64,000 bases of DNA from the NCBI RefSeq assembly GCF_030818775.1, contig NZ_JAUTAU010000001.1, forward strand, positions 2,856,001 through 2,920,000. The letters run 5' to 3'. Position numbers and translations under genes: made by a program. The DNA comes from Bacillus sp. SORGH_AS_0510 (lineage in GTDB: Bacteria > Bacillota > Bacilli > Bacillales > Cytobacillaceae). This document shows, one piece after another, positions 8,360 through 15,888 of this stretch; the stretch's first letter is position 1, and each line of letters opens with the position of its first letter. The notes below the pieces were generated by a model. It saw only the letters and a program-made list of their open reading frames with translations, was not told the DNA's origin and searched no databases.

Positions 8360-9253
8360 TTAGATGAATACCTTCCTTTTTATCATATCCCTAAGTTCCT
8401 CCACACTTAACACATTGTCCCTATCTCGATGTAACATCCGATGACAATTTGAACAAACCGGCACTAAATCTGTTCTTGGATCAATTTCAGTTGCTGTTTC
8501 AAGAGTACTTAATGGATGCTTATGATGGATTTCAATAAAATCCTTACCAAGTTCACCATACACGTCTTCAAAATTAAATCTACATACTGCACATGTAGTT
8601 CCGTGAATCTCTATTGCTCTTAATCGGTTCTTTGCTTTCCTTTCATAACGGTTTCCGTAATAACTTTTCGCTTCACCATCTTTATAATAGAAGTCAAATT
8701 GAGCTTTATCTGCTTCTAAATCATTTCGTACGGTATCTTTTAGTTCATCTCTTCTTATTTGCTTTGTATGCAGTTTTATATATTTCTCCCAAAGCTTATA
8801 TAGTAAATTTGCATGTTCATCATTTACTAAATAATTTGTATTGTTAGCCATCCGGAGTATTAATAAGTCATTGAGTTTGGGATGTTCCTTTAGTGCCGTT
8901 CTTCGTATGTAATTCTCATTAATTAGATGGTTTTCGACTATAATAGGAATATGAAATTTTTCATTTTCATCTGGCTTTTTTAGCCAGTATTTACTTGGAG
9001 AAATATTTAAGCTTGGCTCTCCATTTACGATCCCTGTTGCAATAATTCCGCCTGTACCTCTTTTCTTGCCATCAGAGCGCCAAATATAAACAAGATCCCC
9101 TTCTGAAATTTGGTCAAGAAAATGCTGTTGATTCAGTGACCACCAAATTTCATTGTTTTCACTAATATATTGATCTATTTTAAAATCATCAGGATTTCCT
9201 TGGAAAATCCATGTATTTTGATGTTTCCTAGTCTGTGATTGTTCTGATATCAT
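8360..9253 (-). CDS. EVE-domain HNH endonuclease, probable type IV-like restriction enzyme
   Basis: A 297-residue protein. The frame opens at TTG 9259, but AGGAG lies nine bases before ATG 9253. Residues about 10-150 form an EVE/PUA-like domain (NTWIFQGNPDDF, then GDLVYIWRSDGKKRGTGGI), a fold that binds modified bases. Residues about 210-285 are an HNH nuclease: two zinc-type pairs (CAVC, CSNC) flank IEIHHKHPLS and end in HRMLHR. EVE-HNH fusions are regarded as modification-dependent nucleases that cut phage DNA with modified cytosines. It heads the operon with the MazG-like and DUF2075 genes; 64 bases separate it from the next start. Nuclease assignment is strong; the modified-base target is inferred. 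Confidence 0.88.
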   Translation of the reverse strand: MISEQSQTRKHQNTWIFQGNPDDFKIDQYISENNEIWWSLNQQHFLDQISEGDLVYIWRSDGKKRGTGGIIATGIVNGEPSLNISPSKYWLKKPDENEKFHIPIIVENHLINENYIRRTALKEHPKLNDLLILRMANNTNYLVNDEHANLLYKLWEKYIKLHTKQIRRDELKDTVRNDLEADKAQFDFYYKDGEAKSYYGNRYERKAKNRLRAIEIHGTTCAVCRFNFEDVYGELGKDFIEIHHKHPLSTLETATEIDPRTDLVPVCSNCHRMLHRDRDNVLSVEELRDMIKRKVFI

Positions 9254-9561
9254 CTTCAAAATCTCCTACTGATAGTTATTTGACACCTTCGTAATCTCTC
9301 CACTATACATATGTTTGGAACTATATTTCGACAATTCTATTATACAGAAAATATGTTATAAAATGGTATTTAAAAAAGTTAATCTATTAGATTTCATTGA
9401 ACACCAGAGTTCCATCCCCAAGATTCTGTTTCATGATTCAAACTATCCCTTTTCCCAAAACAAAAAACACCCACAAATATTGAGGGAAAACAACATTTGT
9501 GAGTGTTCCGTATATATTGGTGTACGGGGTCGAGAATTAAATAAACCACTTTTTCAAAAGA
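9254..9561. other. Intergenic region with a dispersed 24-bp sequence and a terminator
   Basis: Positions 9396-9419 match 10765-10788 at 21 of 24 bases; the second copy lies just ahead of the glutaredoxin gene. A 99-codon plus-strand frame crosses here, but it runs through a terminator hairpin and into the opposite-strand gene at 9562, so it is not called. The promoter for the EVE-HNH operon should lie near 9260-9320. Confidence 0.4.
9462..9507 (-). terminator. Terminator of the 120-aa membrane-protein gene
   Basis: CAACATTTGTGAGTGTT (9491-9507) pairs with AACACCCACAAATATTG (9466-9482) over 17 bp with two wobbles. On the minus strand it is followed by TTTTTTGTTTT. Confidence 0.8.
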
Positions 9562-9924
9562 TCAAAACCAAAAGGATCTTATTGCAAAAAATGAAGTGGT
9601 TAGAAACGCCATAGACCCAATGAATATCAAAATCATCCCTCGTTTTCTATTGACGTTACATAGCTTTGCTCCATCAATTATCCAACCTGTCCCTATTAAG
9701 AAAAAGGCTATATATCTTATCGGGTCATTGTTAAAAACAATACCTATGAAAAATATAAAATATCCAATTTGATGTAGCACGTGAAATAGGACCTGGATAG
9801 GGTTCTTTAGTTCTTTTCGAAACTGTTCTTGTTCTGCCTCTGTAAATTTTTTGTATTCTCTTTTAGCTAGAATATATCCTATAAATACCGCTAATATAAT
9901 TGCCCCAATTTGAACTAGAAGCAT
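9562..9924 (-). CDS. Small four-segment membrane protein of unknown function
   Basis: A 120-residue protein starting at ATG 9924, with AAGGTG seven bases upstream; in-frame TTG and GTG codons lie further out at 9939 and 9933. About four hydrophobic segments are visible, separated by one charged cytoplasmic loop (KREYKKFTEAEQEQFRKELK). The second half carries a WIIDGAKLCNVNRKRG loop. I do not recognise the family. It is downstream of the lipoprotein gene at 9991 with a 66-base gap, and a good terminator follows it, so it may be the last gene of a short operon with the lipoprotein and the interrupted gene at 10407-10658. Confidence 0.6.
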   Translation of the reverse strand: MLLVQIGAIILAVFIGYILAKREYKKFTEAEQEQFRKELKNPIQVLFHVLHQIGYFIFFIGIVFNNDPIRYIAFFLIGTGWIIDGAKLCNVNRKRGMILIFIGSMAFLTTSFFAIRSFWF

Positions 9925-9990
9925 ATTATTCACCTTCAATTATTTAGTCCCTAAAGTCTAGGTATTCCCTAACCCAATGCTTTTAAATAG

Positions 9991-10377
9991 TTAGTCGAGT
10001 TTATTAGAAAAAATGGCAGTGTAATACTTGTTATGAATTTTAACGGCAATCACCGTATCTATGTCGGCAGCTTTGATAGTATAAATTTCACTACCAGTTT
10101 CAAGTTTTATTTTTGAAGAAATGATTCTTCCTTGCCCATTTTCAGTAATTCTCTCAGCAATTTTTTCTACTTTTCCCACCTGTTGTTGTATCTTATCATC
10201 CGGTGTCAGATTACCCTCAATTGAATAAATTTTATTATCATATACAATCTGTGCTAAAGTGTTATGGTTTTTACTTACTCCTGCTGCTTTTGATTCGTTA
10301 GTTGTTGATGAACAAGCAACCAACATTGACAATAAAATTGCGGAAATTAAATAATTTATAGTTCTACATTTATTCAT
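9991..10377 (-). CDS. Small lipoprotein of unknown function
   Basis: A 128-residue protein with a lipoprotein signal peptide: basic start MNKCR, a hydrophobic core, and lipobox LVAC with Cys22 as the lipidation site. The mature part is polar and soluble and begins with a Ser/Thr-rich linker. Two beta-rich stretches follow (IVYDNKIYSIEGNL and SEIYTIKAADIDTVIAVK), reminiscent of small Bacillus lipoproteins that sense or bind at the cell surface. No named family was recognised. It lies 29 bases downstream of the interrupted membrane-protein gene and probably shares its transcript. Confidence 0.65.
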   Translation of the reverse strand: MNKCRTINYLISAILLSMLVACSSTTNESKAAGVSKNHNTLAQIVYDNKIYSIEGNLTPDDKIQQQVGKVEKIAERITENGQGRIISSKIKLETGSEIYTIKAADIDTVIAVKIHNKYYTAIFSNKLD

Positions 10378-10406
10378 CTAATTGACCTCTGGTTTCCTAA
10401 TTTTCT

Positions 10407-10658
10407 CTATGTATTCGACACTGTTTTTTCCCAATCCTTCTTTAGTTCAAAAGGCAACGGTTGGAGAACAATTGGCTGATCTTCAGTTTTTACCTGTGTT
10501 AATTGTTTATGTCACTGAAATAAACCAGATACCCACACAAACAGATACATCGGAACTGCTACAATGATCATTCCTGCAAGTAAATAGCTAATCGACCTTA
10601 TAATAAATGTAAAAACATCAGATACAGCTCCTGCTAGGTCATCAATAAATCTCAACAC
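10407..10658 (-). pseudogene. Small membrane-protein gene interrupted by an in-frame TGA
   Basis: From GTG 10658 (GGAGAGGG six bases upstream; TTG 10655 is also possible) the frame encodes 48 residues with one strong hydrophobic segment (ISYLLAGMIIVAVPMYLFVW), then TGA at 10514-10512. The same frame continues without a further stop for 34 codons, with protein-like composition (QPIVLQPLPFELKKDWEK), to TAG at 10407. The simplest reading is an 83-residue gene in which a TGG tryptophan codon became TGA. Either the truncated 48-residue peptide is still made, or the gene is broken. It is followed by the lipoprotein gene at 29 bases. The family is unknown. Confidence 0.6.
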
Positions 10659-10825
10659 TATAAACCCTCTCCCCAGAACCGTGGTGATTATATTTTAACA
10701 TTATTTTCCTTTAGGAAAACAATTAAATGAGGAATTTAAACAAAAGACAATCAAGTAGATCCTTATTGAACACCAAAGTTCCGTTCCCGTGATACAATAA
10801 CCATAATGAAATGGAGGTAGTAATA

Positions 10826-11068
10826 ATGAAAAAAGTGATTATTTATACGCAAGAAACATGCCCGCCTTGCCATGCGGAAAAATTATGGTTCAAAGAAAAC
10901 GGAATTGAGTTTGAAGAAAGAGATATTCGTAAAAACGATCAATATCTCCAAGAAATTATTGCATTAGGTGCTGCAGCTACTCCAGCAACTATAATCAAAG
11001 ACGGAGATAGTGAAGAAGTTGTTTTAGGATTTGATCAATCGAAGTTGGCTGAGGTATTAGGGATATAA
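10826..11068 (+). CDS. Glutaredoxin/NrdH-like thiol oxidoreductase
   Basis: An 80-residue protein starting at ATG 10826, seven bases after GGAGGT; an in-frame ATG at 10811 lies upstream of the ribosome site and is not used. The single thioredoxin-like fold has the redox motif CPPC (residues 11-14), the cis-proline segment ATPATII, and a C-terminal VVLGFDQSKLAEVL helix as in NrdH/glutaredoxin-like proteins. These cytosolic proteins reduce disulfides in ribonucleotide reductase or other targets. It is monocistronic and closed by a hairpin terminator at 11075-11105. Confidence 0.9.
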   Translation: MKKVIIYTQETCPPCHAEKLWFKENGIEFEERDIRKNDQYLQEIIALGAAATPATIIKDGDSEEVVLGFDQSKLAEVLGI

Positions 11069-11074
11069 AAAAGG

Positions 11075-11105
11075 GCGAACAGTGATTGTCACTGTTCGCA
11101 TTTTT
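11075..11105. terminator. Bidirectional terminator, member of the GCGAACAGTGA hairpin family
   Basis: GCGAACAGTGA (11075-11085) and TCACTGTTCGC (11089-11099) form a perfect 11-bp stem with a three-base loop. A-runs and T-runs lie on both sides, so it can end both the glutaredoxin transcript and the nadR operon transcript. The same hairpin core recurs at 13806-13836 and 15977-16007. Confidence 0.85.
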
Positions 11106-11168
11106 TGAAATTATGTTCCCAATTAGAAAATTCCCATGGACCTACCTTGTTTCTTTGGTAGCTGATTA

Positions 11169-12197
11169 TTAAATGTCTCCCAATAGCAACTTATCAACCA
11201 ACTTCATTGCACCTGTTAATCGATTTTCATAGCTTCCACTTAATAGATGGTACTCAATGATATGCGTCTTTAACAATGCCTTTAGGTGACGATTGTTTTT
11301 GTCTCTGACCGTATCCTCTCCATGCACTCTTAACCCATCATCCACCCATTTCACATCGGGTTCAAGGAATAACCAAAGATCGTAATCTTGTAGTTTGGCC
11401 ATTTCATCGAGCACCGGTTGATGTTCATCATTGTAGAGGTTTGAATAAAATTGAGTAACGATAGCTTCTGTATCGATAAATACTAGCTTATTGGCCTGTT
11501 CAATGGCCTTAAATTCTTCCATCTTATGACCATAGGCAATCTTTTGATAATCTTCCGCAACCAAAATACCGTCGCAGCCCCCTAATTCTTCACATAGTGT
11601 TCGGCCATATTCTGAAACGTATGTTGTATTGTAAATTTTCGCGAGGTTTCTCGTCAGGGTTGATTTCCCGCAGCTTTCTGTACCAACTACTACAATTTTT
11701 TTTACAAAATAAGGTCTGACAATAGTAGGGATAAACTCCCAATGCCTAAAAACACCTTCCTTACGAATTGCAGTAGCCGATATGTTCACATGCGTACGCA
11801 TCGGATCAATCAGGATATGTTTAGAATGCGGATATAATTCTTTAAAAATATCATTATATTCATGTTCAGAACTAAAGACGTAATCAATCGGCTTTCCTAT
11901 TTTCTCTTTTATAAGGTGAGCGCCTTCAGCCCAGTTATAGTTGTCATTATCTTGATCATCTTCAATCGCTATTACTTTTACATTCGTCATATCTTTTGTT
12001 AATTGGGAAAGCCAGCGCAAGCGAATGTTAGCTGGGATATAATCCATTTTTGTATCCAGGCAGAGTTCACTGTCTCGTAATTCGCTATGTGATAAAATAA
12101 CGTACAGTTCATCCACCATTGATGAGGCATAGGTTATGGCATACACATGGCCAAGATGTAGTGGTAGGAACTTTCCTCCGATAAAACCAACTGTCAT
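11169..12197 (-). CDS. nadR: NadR-type NMN adenylyltransferase / ribosylnicotinamide kinase
   Basis: A 342-residue protein. Residues 1-160 are a nucleotidyltransferase domain (GGKFLPLHLGH carries the H-x-G-H-type motif; the ISATAIRKE segment resembles ISxTxxR). Residues about 165-340 are a P-loop kinase (VVGTESCGKSTLTRNL). This pairing makes NMN from nicotinamide riboside and then NAD from NMN. The N-terminal helix-turn-helix of the enterobacterial NadR repressor is absent; regulation seems to be left to the Nudix protein encoded upstream. The start ATG follows the pnuC stop directly (TAAATG), so the two are co-translated. Known family architecture; confident. Confidence 0.93.
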   Translation of the reverse strand: MTVGFIGGKFLPLHLGHVYAITYASSMVDELYVILSHSELRDSELCLDTKMDYIPANIRLRWLSQLTKDMTNVKVIAIEDDQDNDNYNWAEGAHLIKEKIGKPIDYVFSSEHEYNDIFKELYPHSKHILIDPMRTHVNISATAIRKEGVFRHWEFIPTIVRPYFVKKIVVVGTESCGKSTLTRNLAKIYNTTYVSEYGRTLCEELGGCDGILVAEDYQKIAYGHKMEEFKAIEQANKLVFIDTEAIVTQFYSNLYNDEHQPVLDEMAKLQDYDLWLFLEPDVKWVDDGLRVHGEDTVRDKNNRHLKALLKTHIIEYHLLSGSYENRLTGAMKLVDKLLLGDI

Positions 12198-12893
12198 TTA
12201 CGCCGCCTCCTGCACTTGTTTGATCGATAACTTTCTCCAGTTGATATACCCGTATATGCTATTTACCAGGAATGCTGACCACATCACTAACATAGAGAAA
12301 TCATTACCACCTTGCGTAACGAGAGCAGTTATCCATAGGAAAATGGATAGGACGTTTACAGCCATCCATAATAGCCATTGTTCTGTATATCGTTTTAACA
12401 TCAATATTTGTGCGGCAATCGATAATACATTTGTGGCTGAATCCGTCCAAACAACTTTCCCGCCGAGGAATTTTAAGAAAAATCCATAACCCACTATAAG
12501 AGTAAACATCAATAATATGGTATATAGCCATCCCTTTTTCGTAAGGCTCTTAACGATGACATCTTCACCTTTGACACCATGATCTGTTTTATTCTTTTTC
12601 CACAGATAAATCCCGATGAATTGCACCGGGAAGTAAAACAGCGCATTGAGCATTACCTCTCCGTACAAACCATAACCGTAGGCAATATAAGCATAGGTTC
12701 CTGTTTGAATGATCCCAAAGTAATAGTTTGATATTTTCCCCTTTGCTACTAACACCACGCACAGCATGCCAGTTATTGATGAAATTAAACCGATGAGTGA
12801 GTCTTCCCATGCAAAGAATAAATAGATGTTAACCATAGTGAATGTAAGCAGCCAGATGATTTCAAATCGTGACCAATTTTTAAATATCCCCAT
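12198..12893 (-). CDS. pnuC: PnuC nicotinamide riboside transporter
   Basis: A 231-residue protein starting at ATG 12893 after GGGAGAGAG; the open frame extends further into the upstream gene but lacks a ribosome site there. About seven hydrophobic segments are visible. The signature regions of PnuC are present: WEDSLIGLISSITGMLCVV, YFGIIQTGTYAYIAYG, VQFIGIYLWKKN, and the C-terminal WxxxNVLSIFLWI segment. PnuC carries nicotinamide riboside inward by facilitated diffusion, trapped by the ribosylnicotinamide kinase encoded just downstream (nadR). It is the middle gene of a three-gene NAD-salvage operon. Confidence 0.92.
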   Translation of the reverse strand: MGIFKNWSRFEIIWLLTFTMVNIYLFFAWEDSLIGLISSITGMLCVVLVAKGKISNYYFGIIQTGTYAYIAYGYGLYGEVMLNALFYFPVQFIGIYLWKKNKTDHGVKGEDVIVKSLTKKGWLYTILLMFTLIVGYGFFLKFLGGKVVWTDSATNVLSIAAQILMLKRYTEQWLLWMAVNVLSIFLWITALVTQGGNDFSMLVMWSAFLVNSIYGYINWRKLSIKQVQEAA

Positions 12894-12906
12894 TTCACTC
12901 TCTCCC

Positions 12907-13677
12907 TTAGCCTTGTAGTTTATTTCTATACACTGAAACAATTGGTTGTTTCTCATTAAACCGGTAAAGTTGCGCAGGCGTTTTCGAATAGCGATTGGAT
13001 TTCTTCGGCTTACCGTTTTCTGACACCGCTTCAATAAACGGCAGTGTGGGGGCCTTCCTGAAAAAAGCCGCATCTGTCGAAATCGATGGGTCATCTAAAA
13101 CGGTTAATAACACCCCTTGTAATTCAGAAAGGACAAACTCTTCCGGTAAGAAATGCTTCGCCAATGTGGTTAGCGCCATATCCTTGCGAATAAACCAAAT
13201 GGCATCATCAATAATTTTGCGATGGTCAAACGCGAGGTCTAGCTCTATTGCTTCTTCCATTGAAAATAGCTTAATTTCGGCGGCATCATAGGTTGTTTTA
13301 CGACTGTTTAAGGCAGATTCCTTTGCTATGACATAATGGGCATTGGAGATAATCCATCCCCGACTATCGCGATTGGGTTCATCATAGACACCAAAATGTT
13401 TGATCCGTAATCCACCAACACCTGTTTCCTCGAGTAGCCTACGCTCTGCCGCTTGGAATGCTGTCTCATCCGTGCGGACAAAGCCACCTGGTAGTGCCCA
13501 CTTCCCTGCTTCGACGTTTGGATTGCCTTCATGATCGTGCTCACTTCGTTTAATCAGCATGATTTTCAATGTTTTTCGTGGCGGCTTATACTCACCAATC
13601 ATCTCAGATGTGATCGTAAATACAGCTACATCGCTGGTATAACCATCTGGAGTATTAAATTTATTGTTTGTTTCCAT
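12907..13677 (-). CDS. NrtR-like Nudix-domain transcription regulator of NAD salvage
   Basis: A 256-residue protein starting at ATG 13677, six bases after GAGGTGG; the frame extends to an upstream ATG at 13701 inside the operator. Residues about 10-160 are a Nudix domain (KWALPGGFVRTDE and ERRLLEETGV). The second residue of the consensus REUxEE is Arg instead of Glu, a change in the metal-binding box. Residues about 170-250 form a winged-helix-like C-terminal domain, as in NrtR regulators that bind ADP-ribose or related NAD metabolites. It is the first gene before pnuC and nadR, and its promoter carries a perfect inverted repeat. Repressor function is inferred. A working pyrophosphatase is less likely but possible. 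Confidence 0.82.
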   Translation of the reverse strand: METNNKFNTPDGYTSDVAVFTITSEMIGEYKPPRKTLKIMLIKRSEHDHEGNPNVEAGKWALPGGFVRTDETAFQAAERRLLEETGVGGLRIKHFGVYDEPNRDSRGWIISNAHYVIAKESALNSRKTTYDAAEIKLFSMEEAIELDLAFDHRKIIDDAIWFIRKDMALTTLAKHFLPEEFVLSELQGVLLTVLDDPSISTDAAFFRKAPTLPFIEAVSENGKPKKSNRYSKTPAQLYRFNEKQPIVSVYRNKLQG

Positions 13678-13690
13678 TTTAACCACCTCT

Positions 13691-13750
13691 TTAATTAACA
13701 TTTTGTTAATTGTTAATTAAAATATATTCCTTTACTGCCTGTTTTGTCAA
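13691..13750 (-). promoter_or_regulatory. Promoter and operator of the Nudix regulator-pnuC-nadR operon
   Basis: On the minus strand, TTGACA (13750-13745) and TATATT (13726-13721) are 18 bases apart. Directly downstream, over the expected transcription start, TTAATTAACA (13691-13700) and TGTTAATTAA (13711-13720) form a perfect 10-bp inverted repeat with a 10-base spacer, ending 13 bases before the ATG. A nested repeat TTAACATTTTGTTAA overlaps it. The placement fits self-repression by the NrtR-like protein. Confidence 0.75.
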
Positions 13751-13805
13751 CAATATTTTCCATTTGGACCATAGGGACGGTTCTGGTGGTTTTTTTTCCA
13801 TGAGA

Positions 13806-13836
13806 ATGGCGAACAGTGAAAGTCACTGTTCGCCAT
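13806..13836. repeat. Dispersed hairpin repeat, ATGGCGAACAGTGA family
   Basis: ATGGCGAACAGTGA and TCACTGTTCGCCAT form a perfect 14-bp stem with loop AAG. It is identical in sequence to 15977-16007, and its core is shared with 11075-11099. It lies upstream of the NAD-operon promoter, not at a gene end. Confidence 0.85.
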
Positions 13837-13910
13837 TTCTTATTGATATTTGTAAAAATTTCCAGAAAAAAATATGTATAGTTTTAACATAAAAATAGCA
13901 ATAGAAAAAA

Positions 13911-13943
13911 CAATGGAATCCATTTTCCATTGCTTTTATTTTT
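13911..13943. terminator. Hairpin terminator after the DUF3995 gene
   Basis: CAATGGA and TCCATTG form the stem (13911-13932). On the minus strand a TTTTTT run follows, serving the gene that ends at 14026. On the plus strand TTTTATTTTT follows, so it may work both ways. Confidence 0.65.
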
Positions 13944-14025
13944 GAATTTCCATTTATCCGTAATACTCTGAAAATGTATTTTACAACTTGCAAGTTCGCT
14001 CATCCATATGTAGATTGTCGAAATC

Positions 14026-14451
14026 TCATATAAATGATGCTAGAAAAAAATTGAGACTAATCCACACACAAAGAGGTGAATAGAAGGCTGTATCTTGTTT
14101 TGCAAATCTAGTATGTTTAATTTTCTTGAAAAATCCTACATATTTCCCTTCACCAATCGCACGTAACAAGAAAACAATTCCTCCAGCTATACAAAGCCAT
14201 TTTGAAAGTGGAGAGGATTTGATGGCTGCTAACAAATCTAATTGAACTATTAGAAGTACAGATGCAAAAAAGCAAAGTAATCCGATAAAAAGTGTGCCTA
14301 ACATTCTTGGTCGTAAAACTGGTAATTTACTGTCATCTTTAGTTGGAAGAGCCGTATTTACTCCCCAACTTCCACCAAATGCCCAAAAAACGTGTAACAT
14401 ACCAATAATTATAAATATTAAAGACGTTATTCCTATTAAAATCTTTATCAA
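14026..14451 (-). CDS. DUF3995 membrane protein
   Basis: A 141-residue protein starting at TTG 14451 after GAGGTGG. Four hydrophobic segments are visible. The N-terminal GMLHVFWAFGGSWG motif in and after the first segment, and the PRMLGTLFIGLL start of the second, are characteristic of DUF3995, a small family of integral membrane proteins of unknown function. It is monocistronic, with its own terminator at 13911. Confidence 0.8.
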   Translation of the reverse strand: MIKILIGITSLIFIIIGMLHVFWAFGGSWGVNTALPTKDDSKLPVLRPRMLGTLFIGLLCFFASVLLIVQLDLLAAIKSSPLSKWLCIAGGIVFLLRAIGEGKYVGFFKKIKHTRFAKQDTAFYSPLCVWISLNFFLASFI

Positions 14452-14579
14452 ATTACCACCTCATCTGTATGAAAGTTTTTATACTATTGTTTACATAATA
14501 TTATTATCCTTTCAATTTAAGTATCTAAACCTTCATACTTCCACCACAATCCTCATAGAAAGTTTTATGGAACCGCCTA

Positions 14580-14984
14580 TTACTTAAAAAATACTTCTCC
14601 TTTTGACATCTGTTTACCTATTGTTTCTACTATATGTTTGATTATCTTTTCTTTTAATCTCCATCTTCTTACCTTTTGCGCTGGGTCTAAACCATTTTCT
14701 ACTACTATTCTTTTCAAATCTTTCAAATCTAAGGGTTCGAGAAATTCTAATAGGCCATGAGGGCCATTCTTTTGATACATTTCATAAATATTCATATCGT
14801 AGGTTTTTGAGATGGTCTGTGATGATTTTTTCTTTTTCTTCGTATTTTTTATGTCATTAGATCTTTCGTCTAAACAGCTGAGTATACTTTTTGCGAATTC
14901 GTCATCTTCTTCGATCTTTTTGGCAATTGCTATAAATATAGTTGCAATTTGCTTCCTAATATTTGGATTATTATAATCAAACAT
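14580..14984 (-). CDS. Small basic partner protein of the ParA-like ATPase
   Basis: A 134-residue, helix-rich, lysine-rich protein with no recognised family. Three parts are visible: an N-terminal helical region (IRKQIATIFIAIAKKIEED), a basic linker (NTKKKKKSSQ), and a C-terminal region (LKDLKRIVVENGLDP, then RRWRLKEKIIKHIVE) that resembles small SAP-like helix-extended-loop DNA-binding modules. It overlaps the end of the ParA gene by eight bases and is therefore probably its functional partner, in the place of a ParB or adaptor. DNA binding is an inference from charge and helix pattern. Confidence 0.6.
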   Translation of the reverse strand: MFDYNNPNIRKQIATIFIAIAKKIEEDDEFAKSILSCLDERSNDIKNTKKKKKSSQTISKTYDMNIYEMYQKNGPHGLLEFLEPLDLKDLKRIVVENGLDPAQKVRRWRLKEKIIKHIVETIGKQMSKGEVFFK

Positions 14985-15837
14985 ATTGACAAAACTCCTC
15001 TGTTATTTGTGAAAATGCTTCAAATAAAGGGGACCCAGATGAACCATATTTTTGTTTTATTGTATTTACCCCTTCTGCTTCAAAATGAGTCGCATCAGCC
15101 GCTTTGGATGCAAGAGGAATTCTTGTTTCAAACAGCCTTGGTAGCTCTCCAGCAGCTGCTTTTGTTTGCATTTTCATTAAGGTAGTTTGGTGCCTAGTAA
15201 CATTGGAACGATACATGGAAGCAATAATACCAAGTGCTTGAACGTTTGATTCTGTTCTTCTATTAAAACTATTAACACTGGATATTATTTGTGGGATTCC
15301 GTAAGTAGATAAATGATCAGGAATAGTGGGTATTAGGTAATAATCACTTATATTTAATCCATTTTGTGTGACAAGTCCTAAATTTGGAGGGCAATCAATT
15401 AAGACGTAATCATAATTTTTTATGTAGTCATTTACAGACCGTTTTAGTACATCAATCGGACGAATTAAAGCGGTTTGGCCAATATTAATGAGACGATCCT
15501 GAATTTGTACGAAGTCCAAACTTGATGGCAATAAGTGCAAATTAGACAATCCGCCATATAGGTTAGAACAGCCTTGTACCACGGAGCTTTCTAAGTCAAA
15601 ATCGCTGGTATCATCTATCTTGTCTTTGAATAAATGAAACAATGTTCTATTAGAACTATTCCTCACTGCCCATTCATCCTCTCCTATCAAGGAGACAGTC
15701 GAGTTTGTTTGTGGGTCCAAATCAATGACTAAGACTTTATACTCTTTTTCAATAACTAAAAACTCAGCCAATCCAACGGTAAGAGTAGTCTTTCCTACAC
15801 CCCCTTTAAGGTTTATAATACTTATAACTTTAGACAT
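14977..15837 (-). CDS. ParA/Soj-family partition ATPase
   Basis: A 286-residue protein with the deviant Walker A motif NLKGGVGKTTL (about residues 9-19), Walker A' VLVIDLDPQTNS, and Walker B YVLIDCPPNLG (about 145). These place it in the ParA/MinD group that positions DNA or protein cargo by cycling on the nucleoid or membrane. It is not the chromosomal soj/noc pair by context, since no ParB lies alongside. Instead it is followed by the small basic protein at 14580, with an eight-base overlap. An inverted repeat lies about 50 bases upstream. It may come from a plasmid or mobile element. Confidence 0.87.
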   Translation of the reverse strand: MSKVISIINLKGGVGKTTLTVGLAEFLVIEKEYKVLVIDLDPQTNSTVSLIGEDEWAVRNSSNRTLFHLFKDKIDDTSDFDLESSVVQGCSNLYGGLSNLHLLPSSLDFVQIQDRLINIGQTALIRPIDVLKRSVNDYIKNYDYVLIDCPPNLGLVTQNGLNISDYYLIPTIPDHLSTYGIPQIISSVNSFNRRTESNVQALGIIASMYRSNVTRHQTTLMKMQTKAAAGELPRLFETRIPLASKAADATHFEAEGVNTIKQKYGSSGSPLFEAFSQITEEFCQYV

Positions 15838-15888
15838 ACTAACTCCCCCATTCTAAGTAGCATGTCATAAATATATTCATAGATATTT

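Noticed and set aside
9315-9614. Plus-strand 99-codon open frame
   Set aside because: It reads through a strong terminator hairpin and into the opposite-strand gene, with no ribosome site and no recognisable protein.
10382-10567. Plus-strand 61-codon open frame
   Set aside because: It lies opposite the interrupted membrane-protein gene, which has the ribosome site and membrane-segment composition.
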